Numbered from the stretch's first letter, positions 39,043-49,657 are shown. The stretch is DNA of 64,000 nucleotides from an uncultured Alphaproteobacteria bacterium (GCA_902575065.1 CACGPU010000004.1:39767-103766); one strand, 5' to 3'. Numbers and translations are program-made. Notes: generated from the sequence alone by a model not told the origin.

Positions 39043-40418
39043 AATTCTCAGATCTATCTTCAATAAAAGTACATATTATTGGTATAAATGGAATAGGTAT
39101 GAGTGCTTTAGCTATTTACTTAAAAAAAAACAATGTGGACATAACGGGTAGTGATATTACCTACAACGCTAATACTATTAACTTAGAAAAATATAAAATA
39201 CCTGTTTATATTGGTCACAAAATTTCAAATATTAAAGATAGAGAAATAATATTTTATTCCACTGCAATTAAAAATAATCCTGAAATAAAAGAGGCAAAAA
39301 AAAATAAAATACCTTGCTATAACAGATCTAAACTTCTCCAACTTATTTGTCGTGATAAATTCACAATTGTAGTATCTGGATCACATGGAAAAACTTCAAC
39401 GACATCTCTTTTAGGGCATTTATTAGTTTGTGCTGGTCTAAATCCAACTGTTATTTCAGGGGGAGTTATGCATAATTTTGGTCAAAATATTTACCTTACT
39501 AATAGTAAATACGTAGTTGTTGAAGCAGATGAAAGTGATGGAACAGTATTTAAGTTAAATCCAAAATATCTCTTGTATTTAAATGTTGATAGAGAGCATA
39601 TAGATTTTTATAAATCATATTCAAATTTTAAATTAAAAATAAAAAAATATATTTATAGACAAAGTCGAAAAGACTCTAAAATTTTTATTAATAATGATGA
39701 TTATTTTTTATCCTCATTAAAAAAATATTCTAGAAATATAAAAACATTCGGTTCAAATTCTTATGCAAATTATAGTTATAAATTGACAAAATTGACTAAT
39801 AAAAGATCATATTTTGATTTTCTAATGGGTAAAAAAACTTTATTTAAAAATTTATCCACTAATTTACTAGGAGAGCACAATGTTCAAAATTTAACCGCAG
39901 TTCTCTCAGTTATAGACGATTTAGGATACAAAATAAAAAAGTCGCATATACTTAGTTTTAAAGGAACAAAAAGAAGAATGAATATTCTCGGTAAAATAAA
40001 AAAAACAATATTTATTGATGATTATGCACATCATCCTACAGAAATAGAAAAGTTAATTGACGTTATATCTTTATATAAAAAAAAGAACGTTTGTTTAATT
40101 ATAGAACCACATAGATACTCAAGATTAAATGATTTATATAGCAAATATTTAAGCGTATTAAAAAATATAAATAATTTAATTATTTTAAAAACTTATGAGG
40201 CTGGAGAAATTTATAAGAAGGGTATGAAAAATTCGAAAAACTTAGTCAATGATTTGAATGTTTTAAATAATCAAAAAACTAAATACATTGATAATTATAG
40301 TGATTTATTTAGTTTACTGGATCAATATGTAAAAAATAAAAGAGAGAGTATAATTATTTCTGCAGGGGCAGGTGAAATTTCAAACCAAATACGTTTTTTT
40401 TATGAATCTAAAAACTAA
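39039..40418 (+). CDS. murC: UDP-N-acetylmuramate--L-alanine ligase
   Basis: HIIGINGIGMSALAIYL, VVSGSHGKTSTTSLLGHLL, VEADESDGTVFKLNP, IDDYAHHPTEIE. Confidence 0.96.
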   Translation: MKFSDLSSIKVHIIGINGIGMSALAIYLKKNNVDITGSDITYNANTINLEKYKIPVYIGHKISNIKDREIIFYSTAIKNNPEIKEAKKNKIPCYNRSKLLQLICRDKFTIVVSGSHGKTSTTSLLGHLLVCAGLNPTVISGGVMHNFGQNIYLTNSKYVVVEADESDGTVFKLNPKYLLYLNVDREHIDFYKSYSNFKLKIKKYIYRQSRKDSKIFINNDDYFLSSLKKYSRNIKTFGSNSYANYSYKLTKLTNKRSYFDFLMGKKTLFKNLSTNLLGEHNVQNLTAVLSVIDDLGYKIKKSHILSFKGTKRRMNILGKIKKTIFIDDYAHHPTEIEKLIDVISLYKKKNVCLIIEPHRYSRLNDLYSKYLSVLKNINNLIILKTYEAGEIYKKGMKNSKNLVNDLNVLNNQKTKYIDNYSDLFSLLDQYVKNKRESIIISAGAGEISNQIRFFYESKN

Positions 40419-41277
40419 AACATTAGTTACCAATTATTCATCAGCAAAATTTTCATGGATGAAATCTGGAGGAAATATTAGCCATCTCTATAAAGTTCAT
40501 AATCAAGTTGAATTAAATAAGATATTTAGTCAAAACGATATCAAAGCAAAATCACTTCTAGTAATAGGTAATTTATCAAATACACTAATTAACGACGATG
40601 GTTTCAATGGAATAGGTATTAAGCTTTTAGGTGATTTTACAAAAGTTCAAATAAATTCTGATCACATGCTAGTTGGTGCTGGTGTTTTGGATAATTACTT
40701 TTCAAAATTTTGTTATCAAAAATCTATAGCTGGTTATGAGTTCTTATATACAATTCCAGGCTCAGTTGGGGGAAATATATTTATGAATGCAGGTTGTTAC
40801 AATCAGGAAATTAAAGATAAATTAATAAGTGTTATTTATTATGACATAAATCAGAACCAAATATTTGAAAAAAATATTTGCGATATAAATTTTGATTATC
40901 GGATGGGTTTTCAAAAAAATAATACTATAATTTTATATGGAAAATTTAAAATTTCATATGGAGATCAAAACTATATAAATAGTTTAATGCATGAGTACGA
41001 TATAATTAGAAAACAAACACAACCCCAGAAAGTAAATTGCTGTGGTAGTATTTTTAAAAATCCAAAAAATCAAAGTGCATGGAAACTTATAAAGTCTTCT
41101 GTAGATGAGAGTTTCTATGATGGACCAGTGAAATTATCAAAAACACATTCTAATTTTTTTGAAAATGATCCTAATATAAGTGCCAATAGGATAAGTTCGT
41201 TTATTTCCAAAATACAAAAAAGAGTGAAAGAGAAACATAATATTTTACTTGAAAAAGAATTAAGAATCATAGATTGA
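40402..41277 (+). CDS. murB: UDP-N-acetylenolpyruvoylglucosamine reductase
   Basis: YEFLYTIPGSVGGNIFMNAGCYNQEI, DFDYRMGFQ-like, GSIFKNPKNQSAWKLI; start set at internal ATG MNLKTKTL after the murC overlap. Confidence 0.92.
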   Translation: MNLKTKTLVTNYSSAKFSWMKSGGNISHLYKVHNQVELNKIFSQNDIKAKSLLVIGNLSNTLINDDGFNGIGIKLLGDFTKVQINSDHMLVGAGVLDNYFSKFCYQKSIAGYEFLYTIPGSVGGNIFMNAGCYNQEIKDKLISVIYYDINQNQIFEKNICDINFDYRMGFQKNNTIILYGKFKISYGDQNYINSLMHEYDIIRKQTQPQKVNCCGSIFKNPKNQSAWKLIKSSVDESFYDGPVKLSKTHSNFFENDPNISANRISSFISKIQKRVKEKHNILLEKELRIID

Positions 41278-42167
41278 TAGATAAAAAAAATAAATTTCAT
41301 AAAATTATTGTAGTTGCAGGTGGATGGTCAGACGAGAGAGAAATATCTCTCATGTCAGGAAAAAATGTTTATTCTTGCCTTCGAAAAAATAAATTTAATG
41401 TAAAGTTTTTCAATTTAAAAAAAAATAATATTGAGGAAATTTTACTTTTCAGGCCTGACATTATATTTAATTCTCTTCATGGAGAATATGGAGAAGATGG
41501 TGGGCTAAATTCTCTGGCAAATAAAAATAATATTATTATCTCACATTCTGGTGCTATTTCATCCGCCCTATGTTTCAATAAGCGTTTATTAAAAAAATTT
41601 CTAAAAAAAGAAATCAATATTTTATCACCTAAAGAGGTGGTTAATGAAAATCAAATAAAATATCCAGTTATATTAAAGCCAAATTGGGGAGGTTCCTCAA
41701 AAGGTATTAAATTTTTAAAAAATAAAGAAGAGCTAAAAAAGAAAATTAATAATCATAAATATTTAATTGAAGAAGTTATTTATGGGAAAGAATTAACAGT
41801 TACTGTTATTGAAAATAATAAGAAAATTAAGGCGCTAGGTGTCACAGAAATTGAATTTAATAATATGCATTATGACTACATTGCAAAATATAGAAAAAAT
41901 AAAAGTTCTCATTTTTTACCAGCACGCATCTCTAACACCGAATATAAATTTTTGATTAAAATTTCAAAAGAAATATTTCGTGTTTGTAATTGTAAAGGAA
42001 TTGCAAGAATAGATTACATAATGAGTGAAAAAAATGGAAAAATATATTTTTTAGAAATGAATACTCATCCTGGACTAACTAAGTTATCACTTGCACCTGA
42101 GCAAGCTAAATACCACGGACTTTCATATTTGGATTTACTAAAACAAATAATTGATTCTTCTTTATGA
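41274..42167 (+). CDS. ddl: D-alanine--D-alanine ligase
   Basis: GGWSDEREISLMSGKNV, LHGEYGEDGGLNSL, KPNWGGSSKGI, LEMNTHPGLTKLSLAPEQA. Confidence 0.95.
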   Translation: MIDKKNKFHKIIVVAGGWSDEREISLMSGKNVYSCLRKNKFNVKFFNLKKNNIEEILLFRPDIIFNSLHGEYGEDGGLNSLANKNNIIISHSGAISSALCFNKRLLKKFLKKEINILSPKEVVNENQIKYPVILKPNWGGSSKGIKFLKNKEELKKKINNHKYLIEEVIYGKELTVTVIENNKKIKALGVTEIEFNNMHYDYIAKYRKNKSSHFLPARISNTEYKFLIKISKEIFRVCNCKGIARIDYIMSEKNGKIYFLEMNTHPGLTKLSLAPEQAKYHGLSYLDLLKQIIDSSL

Positions 42168-42811
42168 AATTAAGATTAAAAGAAATATCAATTTATTTAA
42201 TTTCAATCATATTGCTTCTATCTTCTTTTTATTTTTCTATACATTATTTTTTTAATAAAGACTCAGTAATTATAAATTTTATTGACTCTGATATACATGA
42301 AGATTTTGAAATAGAAATTACAAATAATTTAGACGACATAAATAATTTTTTTAGAGAATATTTATTTATTGAAAATTATTTATTAAAGAGAAAAAAAAAT
42401 GAAATAACAATTCAATTAAAACTCAAACAACCTTTTGCAATAAACAATTTAACAAAAGAAGTAATATTTATTGATAACACTACAGCTCCATTTAAATATT
42501 TTAATACAAATTACTTAGACACTATTAAACTTATCGACATATCTAAAAGTAGTATTTATATAAACAATTACCTAAATGAAAATTATTATGATTTATTCTC
42601 ATTATTTGATATTCGTCAAATAGAATATATTGATGAAAGGAGATATAATTTAGTTTTGACTAACGATAGGATAGTTATGCTTCCTAAAGTTATTGACTCT
42701 AAACTGTTATATTTTATTAAAAATAATATTGATTTAATTGATAAAAGTACAAACTATAAAAAGTTTTTAGATTTGAGAAATTTTCATAATAAGACTATAA
42801 GATTAAAATAA
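42164..42811 (+). CDS. ftsQ: cell division protein FtsQ
   Basis: Single TM, position between ddl and ftsA, YIDERRYNLVLTNDRIVMLP near C-terminus. Confidence 0.82.
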   Translation: MKLRLKEISIYLISIILLLSSFYFSIHYFFNKDSVIINFIDSDIHEDFEIEITNNLDDINNFFREYLFIENYLLKRKKNEITIQLKLKQPFAINNLTKEVIFIDNTTAPFKYFNTNYLDTIKLIDISKSSIYINNYLNENYYDLFSLFDIRQIEYIDERRYNLVLTNDRIVMLPKVIDSKLLYFIKNNIDLIDKSTNYKKFLDLRNFHNKTIRLK

Positions 42812-44002
42812 TTGGATACTTACAAAACATTAATTGAAATAGGTTCTTTCTCTATAAAAACAATTATTTATTACGAATTAAATAAAAAGTTTTCAATTAT
42901 TGGAACTGGAAAAACAAGATCTAGAGGATACACAGGTGAGGAAATAGAAAATTTTGATGATTTCATCGATTGTATAAAAAATTCAATTGTTCAAGCAGAA
43001 AAACAAGCTAACCATATAATTAAAAATGCATATATTCTTGTTACTAATCAAACTGTTCAAATTAAGAAAACACAAAAAGACCTAAATCTTTATGGTGCTA
43101 TCGTTGAAAAAAATGATTTAAGAAAAATATCTAAAATCAAAATTCCTAAAGATAAAAATTATCATTATAATCTTTATACATCACATTACAAAATTGATGA
43201 TAAATTAATTACTGATAACCCAGTAGGTTTAAATTGTAATAAGTTATCTATGATTTCTTTAGTTTCAATGATTGATATTAAACAAATTAATCTTCTTAAT
43301 AATATATTTCAAAAACTTCAAATTAAAATTTTAAATTACCTAGACTCTACAACTTGTTATTATTTTTATTTAAAAAATAAACCTAAAACTAAAACCAATG
43401 TAGTACTAATTGATTACGGTTTTAACTATATTAATATTATTATGATCAAGAATAAAGTTTTACATTTTATAAAAAAAATACCACAAGGTAGTAAAAAAAT
43501 TTCTGATGATTTAGTCAATATACATAATATAAGTTTTGACTTTGCTGAAAAACTTAAAATTTCTACAATTGATTTATCTGATACTAGAAATTCTATAGTT
43601 GAAATTCCTATTTGGGAAGAGTTTGGTGATAATAAAAAAAAAAATGTTGGACACGATAATTTAAAGGAAATTACTGTAGATCGTTTAGATGAAACTTTTG
43701 AATTAGTTTTAAAATCTTTACCAAAAGATAAAGACTTTTATTCATATGTTTTTACAGGGGGTGGTTCAAAAATAAAAAATTTTTATAATTATTTTCGGAC
43801 AAAATTTGGTTATGACATCCAATTTTTGGAGCCTCCAAAGTCTTGTGGAATACCTAAGGTTTTAAATGACGCAAGTATAATGTCTCTTTACTCAAGTTTT
43901 TGGCTTTTAACCGATGATAATTCTCAAAATAAGAATTTTACTCAAAAAATTGATTCTTTTTCAAACAAAATATGGTACAAAAGATTCGTAGACCTACTAT
44001 AG
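42812..44002 (+). CDS. ftsA: cell division protein FtsA
   Basis: Actin-like; GAIVEKNDL, LIDYGFNYINIIMIKNKVLHF, YVFTGGGSKIKNF; TTG start. Confidence 0.92.
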   Translation: MDTYKTLIEIGSFSIKTIIYYELNKKFSIIGTGKTRSRGYTGEEIENFDDFIDCIKNSIVQAEKQANHIIKNAYILVTNQTVQIKKTQKDLNLYGAIVEKNDLRKISKIKIPKDKNYHYNLYTSHYKIDDKLITDNPVGLNCNKLSMISLVSMIDIKQINLLNNIFQKLQIKILNYLDSTTCYYFYLKNKPKTKTNVVLIDYGFNYINIIMIKNKVLHFIKKIPQGSKKISDDLVNIHNISFDFAEKLKISTIDLSDTRNSIVEIPIWEEFGDNKKKNVGHDNLKEITVDRLDETFELVLKSLPKDKDFYSYVFTGGGSKIKNFYNYFRTKFGYDIQFLEPPKSCGIPKVLNDASIMSLYSSFWLLTDDNSQNKNFTQKIDSFSNKIWYKRFVDLL

Positions 44003-44022
44003 GTTGATTTGCGGGGATAAAA

Positions 44023-45549
44023 ATGACACTAGATATTGAAGCAGTAGTTGATCAAAAAAACTTAAAACCATCTTTAACAGTTATGGGTATTGGCGGCGCA
44101 GGTAACAATGCTGTAAATAACATGATTCAATCAAATTTAAATAATGTTGATTTTATTGTAGCTAATACTGATGCCCAAGCACTTGAAAATTCACTTTGTT
44201 ATAATCGTATCCAATTAGGCCTTGAAAAAACTAAAGGTCTTGGAGCAGGTGCAGATCCAGCGATTGGAAAAGATGCAGCTGAAGAAAGTATTGATTTAAT
44301 ATCAGAAGAATTAAGGAATACTAATATGTTATTTTTAACTGCTGGTTTGGGTGGAGGTACTGGCACAGGCGCTTTACCAGTTATCGCAAGTATAGCAAAA
44401 AAATTAGGAATAGTAACAGTTGCTATAGTTTCTACCCCGTTCAATTTTGAAGGTACAAAGAGAATGAATTTGGCCTTAAAAGGACTTGAGGAAGTTAAAA
44501 GTAATGTGGACACATTACTTATCATACCAAACCAAAATTTATTTAAAGTATCTAATGAACAGACATCTTTCGCGGAGGCTTTTAAAAAAGCAGACAATGT
44601 TCTTTTTGATGGTGTAAAAGGACTAACAGATTTAATTACGCAGCCTGGACTTATTAACTTAGATTTTGCAGATGTAAGAACAGTAATAAAAGAAATGGGA
44701 TTTGCTATGATGGGTACCGCTGTAGCTGAAGGTGATAATAAAGCTGTAGAGGCATCAAATTTGGCTTTAACTAACCCATTAATTGAAAATATAGATATGA
44801 ATACAGCTAAAGGAGTTATCGTTAATATTTCTGGAGGAAGTGATATGACTTTATTAGAGGTTGATCATGCAGCTAATATCATTAGACAGAGTGTTAACCC
44901 TGAGGCAAATATAATCTTTGGCTCTTTAATAGACGACAGTCTGCAAGGTAAATTAAAAATTAGTATTTTTGCTACTGGAATAGAGGCATCAGGAAAAAAA
45001 ATTCTTTACTATCCGGAGACAGAAAATAATTCAGGATTTAGCTCAATTCAAAATAAAATTGATGGAAGCTTATCTTATGATAGCCCAGATACTAAAACTT
45101 ATGAAGATATATCCGGTGTAGTCGAAAATAAACAACTTAATACCGAAAAAGAAGAATTTAACTTGACTAATGAGTCGGAAAACACCCAAGTTGATAAAGA
45201 TGAATTAACTGATAAATCTTCTGAAAATTCTGACAATCTTGAAAAATTTGAAGAAAAAAAGAAAAAAGGTTTTTTTAGTATACTTTCCAATTTGATGACT
45301 TCTAATAGAAAAACTACAGAAGAAAGTATTGAAATTCCTGTTAAAAAGCAAAAAACAAAAAAAATAAAGACAGATCCAAATCTTTTTTTATTTAGTGATG
45401 TTGTTGATCAGGACTCTGAAAAAACTAAACAAATCAAAGATAGTGATGAAATATCAGAAGTTTCCGATATTTCAGAATTTAGTGATGAAAATGAGACTAT
45501 TGATGATATAGATATTCCATCATATCTTCGTAAAGGCTCTAACGAGTAA
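44023..45549 (+). CDS. ftsZ: cell division protein FtsZ
   Basis: VMGIGGAGNNAVNNMI, TAGLGGGTGTGALPVIA; C-terminal peptide DIDIPSYLRKG. Confidence 0.98.
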   Translation: MTLDIEAVVDQKNLKPSLTVMGIGGAGNNAVNNMIQSNLNNVDFIVANTDAQALENSLCYNRIQLGLEKTKGLGAGADPAIGKDAAEESIDLISEELRNTNMLFLTAGLGGGTGTGALPVIASIAKKLGIVTVAIVSTPFNFEGTKRMNLALKGLEEVKSNVDTLLIIPNQNLFKVSNEQTSFAEAFKKADNVLFDGVKGLTDLITQPGLINLDFADVRTVIKEMGFAMMGTAVAEGDNKAVEASNLALTNPLIENIDMNTAKGVIVNISGGSDMTLLEVDHAANIIRQSVNPEANIIFGSLIDDSLQGKLKISIFATGIEASGKKILYYPETENNSGFSSIQNKIDGSLSYDSPDTKTYEDISGVVENKQLNTEKEEFNLTNESENTQVDKDELTDKSSENSDNLEKFEEKKKKGFFSILSNLMTSNRKTTEESIEIPVKKQKTKKIKTDPNLFLFSDVVDQDSEKTKQIKDSDEISEVSDISEFSDENETIDDIDIPSYLRKGSNE

Positions 45550-45618
45550 GTTATATAAATACAAAGTTTTACAAATATAAAGTAATACTTTTTAGTTATT
45601 TTCATACTATCATATTAA

Positions 45619-46476
45619 ATGAAGAGCTCCACCCTTAATGAATCCATAAAAATAGATGGGATTGGACTACATACCGGAGTTAAAACTAATATCACTCTTA
45701 ATCCTGCACCTCTAAAGTCTGGCATTTTTTTTAATAGAACTGATAAATCAACAATTATTCCTGCCAAATGGAATAATGTAATATCTACAAAATTCTCAAC
45801 CAACATTGCTTCAAATGGGGTCGAAGTCAAAACTGTTGAACACTTATTGAGCGCTCTTGCAGGTCTACATATTGATAATTGTGAAATTTTAATTGACAAT
45901 GTTGAAGTACCTATTCTTGACGGAAGTTCTAATGTATTTGTTGAGAGTATTTTAAATAAAGGAATAAAAGAGCAAGATTCAGAACAAACGATTTTAGAAA
46001 TAATTAATCCTGTTAAATTCTCATGTGATTATGGATATGCCGAATTTACCCCCAACCAGCCAAAAGACAAAGGGTTAAATATAAATTTAGAGTCTAGTTT
46101 TGAAGGAAAGTATGAGGATCAAAATATTAAAATTACAAACTTAAATGGTAATTATGTAGAGTCTATATCTAGAGCAAGAACTTTTGGCTTTTTTCAAGAA
46201 ATAGAATACCTCAAGTCGCAAAATCTAATTAAAGGAGGGTCACTAGATAATGCCATCGTTATCAAAGACAAAAAACCACTTAACAAAGATGGATTGAGAT
46301 ATGATAATGAATTAATGCGCCATAAAGTTTTGGACGTGGTAGGTGATCTTTATTTATCTGGTTACCCAATTATTGGAACTTATAAAGGTTTTAAAACAGG
46401 TCACTTCATTACAAATAATTTGCTTAAAGAACTATTTAAATCTAAAGATAATTATAAGGTTCACAAGATAAACTAA
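45619..46476 (+). CDS. lpxC: UDP-3-O-acyl-N-acetylglucosamine deacetylase
   Basis: IDGIGLHTG, VKTVEHLLSALAGLHIDNCEI, DGSSNVFVE, RHKVLDVVGDLYLSGYPI. Confidence 0.96.
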   Translation: MKSSTLNESIKIDGIGLHTGVKTNITLNPAPLKSGIFFNRTDKSTIIPAKWNNVISTKFSTNIASNGVEVKTVEHLLSALAGLHIDNCEILIDNVEVPILDGSSNVFVESILNKGIKEQDSEQTILEIINPVKFSCDYGYAEFTPNQPKDKGLNINLESSFEGKYEDQNIKITNLNGNYVESISRARTFGFFQEIEYLKSQNLIKGGSLDNAIVIKDKKPLNKDGLRYDNELMRHKVLDVVGDLYLSGYPIIGTYKGFKTGHFITNNLLKELFKSKDNYKVHKIN

Positions 46477-47858
46477 ACCATCTTCTTAGGGTCAGTATAT
46501 TTATCAAAGTCTTCTTCAGATAAATCAGTTAGTTCCATACATGACTCTTTTAACGAAATATTTTTATTATAAGCATTAAGTGCTACTTTAGAGGCTAGAT
46601 CGTAACCTATAATTTTGGTTAATGGCGTCACTAACATTAAAGAGCGATTTAAAAGTTCATTTACTCTTTTTTTGTTAACTTTTAATCCTTTCAAACAATT
46701 TTTATTAAAGGAGGCCATAGCCTCTCTAATTAAACTAATCGCATCAAGGGTATTATGGATAATTAATGGATTATAAACATTCAATTGGAAATGGCCTTGA
46801 GTACAAGCGAAGGCTATAGAGTTTCTCAGACCAATAACATGTGTACACACCATTGATAGTGCTTCACACTGTGTAGGATTTATTTTTCCTGGCATGATTG
46901 ATGAGCCAGGTTCATTGGCTGGAAGAATTAACTCAGAAATTCCACTTCTTGGCCCAGAAGCTAATACTCTGATATCATTTGCCATTTTAAATAAAGCACT
47001 AGTTAAAATTTCGACACCAGACATGACTTCAATAAATACATCATGGGAAGCAAGCGACTCATACTTATTTGGGGCAGATTTAAATGGAAGTCCAGTTTCC
47101 TTTTTTAAGTATTTAATAAATATTTTAGAAAAACTTTTTGGAGCATTTACTCCAGATCCAACTGCAGTTCCTCCTTGAGCCAATTCATAAAGCTTATTTA
47201 AACTTTTTTTAATAACATTCTCTGCATAAGAGATTTGATCATAAAACGCTAAAAATTCATTTGAAATTTTTATTGGTGTTGCATCCTGAGTGTGAGTTCT
47301 TCCAATTTTAATTATTCCTGCAAACTCAGAAATTTTCTTTTTTAAAGTTTTCTTGAAAAAAGCTATCTCAGGAAGTAATTTTTTTATCGATAGTACAGTA
47401 GATATATGCATAGCAGTAGGAATACTATCATTTGATGATTGAGACATATTAATATGATCATTTGGATGAAGTGGGGTATTTGTTGGAAGTTTTCTTCCTA
47501 ACAACTGGTTACTTTTATTTGCAATGACTTCATTGAGATTCATGTTGATTTGAGTCCCAGATCCTGTTTGCCATACAACAAGAGGAAAGTGATCATTTAA
47601 TTTTCCAGATATAATTAAATCACAAACTTTACCGATAATTTTTGTATGATTGCCTGGTAATAATTTTAATTCTGCATTTGCAAAAGCACATGATTTTTTT
47701 TGTAAGGCAAGGGCCTCTATAAAAATATTTTGAAAATGAAATTTCCCAATACCTATTTGAAAGTTTTCTATTGATCTTTGAGTCTGCGCTCCCCAAAGTT
47801 TCGTGCTTTCAACTTTAATTTCACCTAAGCTATCTTTTTCAATGCGAAATTTGACCAT
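46473..47858 (-). CDS. fumC: class II fumarate hydratase
   Basis: KLWGAQTQRSIENFQIG, WQTGSGTQINMNLNEVIAN, GSSIMPGKINPTQCEA. Confidence 0.96.
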   Translation of the reverse strand: MVKFRIEKDSLGEIKVESTKLWGAQTQRSIENFQIGIGKFHFQNIFIEALALQKKSCAFANAELKLLPGNHTKIIGKVCDLIISGKLNDHFPLVVWQTGSGTQINMNLNEVIANKSNQLLGRKLPTNTPLHPNDHINMSQSSNDSIPTAMHISTVLSIKKLLPEIAFFKKTLKKKISEFAGIIKIGRTHTQDATPIKISNEFLAFYDQISYAENVIKKSLNKLYELAQGGTAVGSGVNAPKSFSKIFIKYLKKETGLPFKSAPNKYESLASHDVFIEVMSGVEILTSALFKMANDIRVLASGPRSGISELILPANEPGSSIMPGKINPTQCEALSMVCTHVIGLRNSIAFACTQGHFQLNVYNPLIIHNTLDAISLIREAMASFNKNCLKGLKVNKKRVNELLNRSLMLVTPLTKIIGYDLASKVALNAYNKNISLKESCMELTDLSEEDFDKYTDPKKMV

Positions 47859-47886
47859 GAGTAATTAATAATATATATCAAATTCA

Positions 47887-48510
47887 ATGAAAAATATTTT
47901 ATTAATTCGCCATGGTCAAAGCGAGTGGAATAAATTAAATCTTTTTACTGGCTTTAAAAATATTGAATTATCTGAACAAGGCATTGAGGAAGCGAATAAA
48001 GCTGGGCAAAACTTCAAAAATTTAGATATTAAATTTAATATTGTATTTACAAGCGAACTAAAAAGAGCTCAAGAAACCGCTAAAATAATTCTTCAAAACC
48101 TTGATCAGTGGAATTTTTTAAATGATGAAGGAAAAATAATCTCTAACATTAACTTAAATGAAAGAGATTATGGAGATCTCACGGGTTTAAACAAAAAAGA
48201 AACTGCTCAAAAATTTGGAGAAGAACAAGTTCATAAATGGAGAAGAGGATATTCTGATCAGCCCCCTAACGGTGAAAGTCTTGAGGATGTGGTCAGAAGA
48301 GTTACAAAATACTTCGAAGAAGTTATTAAACCTGCTATTCAAAGCGATGAAAATGATAATATTTTAATCGCAGCACATGGGAATTCTCTTAGAGCACTTT
48401 TAATTGTTATGAATATTTATGAACCAAATAATATTAATTCTGTTGAACTTTCGACTGGTGTTCCAATACATGTTATCTTAAAAGATAATAAGTTTAGTAT
48501 TAAAGATTAA
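47887..48510 (+). CDS. gpmA: 2,3-bisphosphoglycerate-dependent phosphoglycerate mutase
   Basis: LIRHGQSEWNKLNLFTGFKN, LNERDYGDLTGLNK, PPNGESLEDVVRR, AAHGNSLRAL. Confidence 0.95.
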   Translation: MKNILLIRHGQSEWNKLNLFTGFKNIELSEQGIEEANKAGQNFKNLDIKFNIVFTSELKRAQETAKIILQNLDQWNFLNDEGKIISNINLNERDYGDLTGLNKKETAQKFGEEQVHKWRRGYSDQPPNGESLEDVVRRVTKYFEEVIKPAIQSDENDNILIAAHGNSLRALLIVMNIYEPNNINSVELSTGVPIHVILKDNKFSIKD

Positions 48511-48514
48511 TTAA

Positions 48515-49114
48515 TTGATAGATATAGCTTTAGTTATAGCAATCGTATCATATTACACCGTCATGTTTATCACACCTGGGCCCAATAATGCTATGTTGAC
48601 AATCTCAGGCTTAAAATTTGGTTTCAAAAGGTCTCTACCACATATTACTGGTATTTCTTTAGGTCATGCTCTTCAAGTTTCATTAATTTGCACAGGTTTA
48701 GGTTTAATTTTGATTAATAAACCAGAATTTCAAATGATACTAAAATGGCTTTGTTTTATTTATCTCATTTATTTAGCTTATCAAATGATTGGGTCACTAA
48801 AGGACTATAAGAAAGATACAGGCAGACCTTTAAATATATACGAAGCTGCTCTTTTTCAATGGGTAAACCCTAAGGCATGGACAATTGCTATTACAGTTGC
48901 ATCTGGTTTTATGCCTTTAGAAGAAAAGCTTTGGATAGCAGTTGTTTTCACAGGGTTGATGTCATCACTGGTAAGCTTTCCATGTATAAGTTTATGGGCA
49001 CTTTTTGGAAGTTTAATTAAAAATTTAGTATCTAACCCTAAATTAAAAAGAAGCTTTGAGTATTTCTTTGCATTATTATTAGTATCTACGGGTATTTATT
49101 TAATATTAAACTAA
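48515..49114 (+). CDS. LysE family translocator
   Basis: MFITPGPNNAMLTISGLKFGFKRSLPHITGISLGHALQV, FQWVNPKAWTIA. Confidence 0.92.
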   Translation: MIDIALVIAIVSYYTVMFITPGPNNAMLTISGLKFGFKRSLPHITGISLGHALQVSLICTGLGLILINKPEFQMILKWLCFIYLIYLAYQMIGSLKDYKKDTGRPLNIYEAALFQWVNPKAWTIAITVASGFMPLEEKLWIAVVFTGLMSSLVSFPCISLWALFGSLIKNLVSNPKLKRSFEYFFALLLVSTGIYLILN

Positions 49115-49657
49115 TTTTTCAAGTAAACTTAAATAACGAAAATTAATATATCCTTTTTTGGATATATAAAATTTCTCAATGCTATCTCTTTTTAAGGAAT
49201 TACAAAATACTGGTAATTTTGCTTTTAATTTTTTACTTATATAAATAGTTGATTTTAGCAAATGCTCTTTATTAGCAGATTTTAAAATTCTGATAGAGTG
49301 TTTGCCACTCAATAAATCATAAAATAACAGAGAACAATTATTTTTTAATATTGTATTCAACATAGCTCTATTTTGCTCAACACACTCTACAACATCAAAT
49401 AAGACTAAGTAATTTTGATTTGACTTTATTTGACTTTGTTTCAAACCTTGCATTGATAAGAATAAATCTATTTTTTGATTTGTATAGTACTTACACCCAA
49501 CTGAGATATATTCTTTTTCTTCAATTATTCTGTCAGTAAATTTTTCAATATAAAAGTCAAATTTGGTTGATATATTTTTTAGTTCAACAATATCATCTGG
49601 TATTAGGGGCATTCTTGTTTCTTTTTTGACCATATTTGAGAGCATACAAATATTCAT
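49106..49657 (-). CDS. orphan alanine dehydrogenase/PNT (saccharopine-dehydrogenase-like) N-terminal-like domain protein
   Basis: 183 aa; KKETRMPLIPDDIVELKN ... FTDRIIEEKEYISVGCKY ... LFLSMQGLKQSQIKSNQNYLVLFDVVECVEQNRAMLNTILKNNCSLLFYDLLSG parallels the AlaDh_PNT N-domain layout; no NAD-binding GxGxxG half follows. Confidence 0.5.
   Translation of the reverse strand: MNICMLSNMVKKETRMPLIPDDIVELKNISTKFDFYIEKFTDRIIEEKEYISVGCKYYTNQKIDLFLSMQGLKQSQIKSNQNYLVLFDVVECVEQNRAMLNTILKNNCSLLFYDLLSGKHSIRILKSANKEHLLKSTIYISKKLKAKLPVFCNSLKRDSIEKFYISKKGYINFRYLSLLEKLV

Noticed and set aside
45060-45530. Acidic low-complexity region at the FtsZ C-terminus as a possible separate or fused domain
   Set aside because: Matches the normal variable FtsZ linker and ends in a recognisable C-terminal peptide (IDIPSYLRKG).
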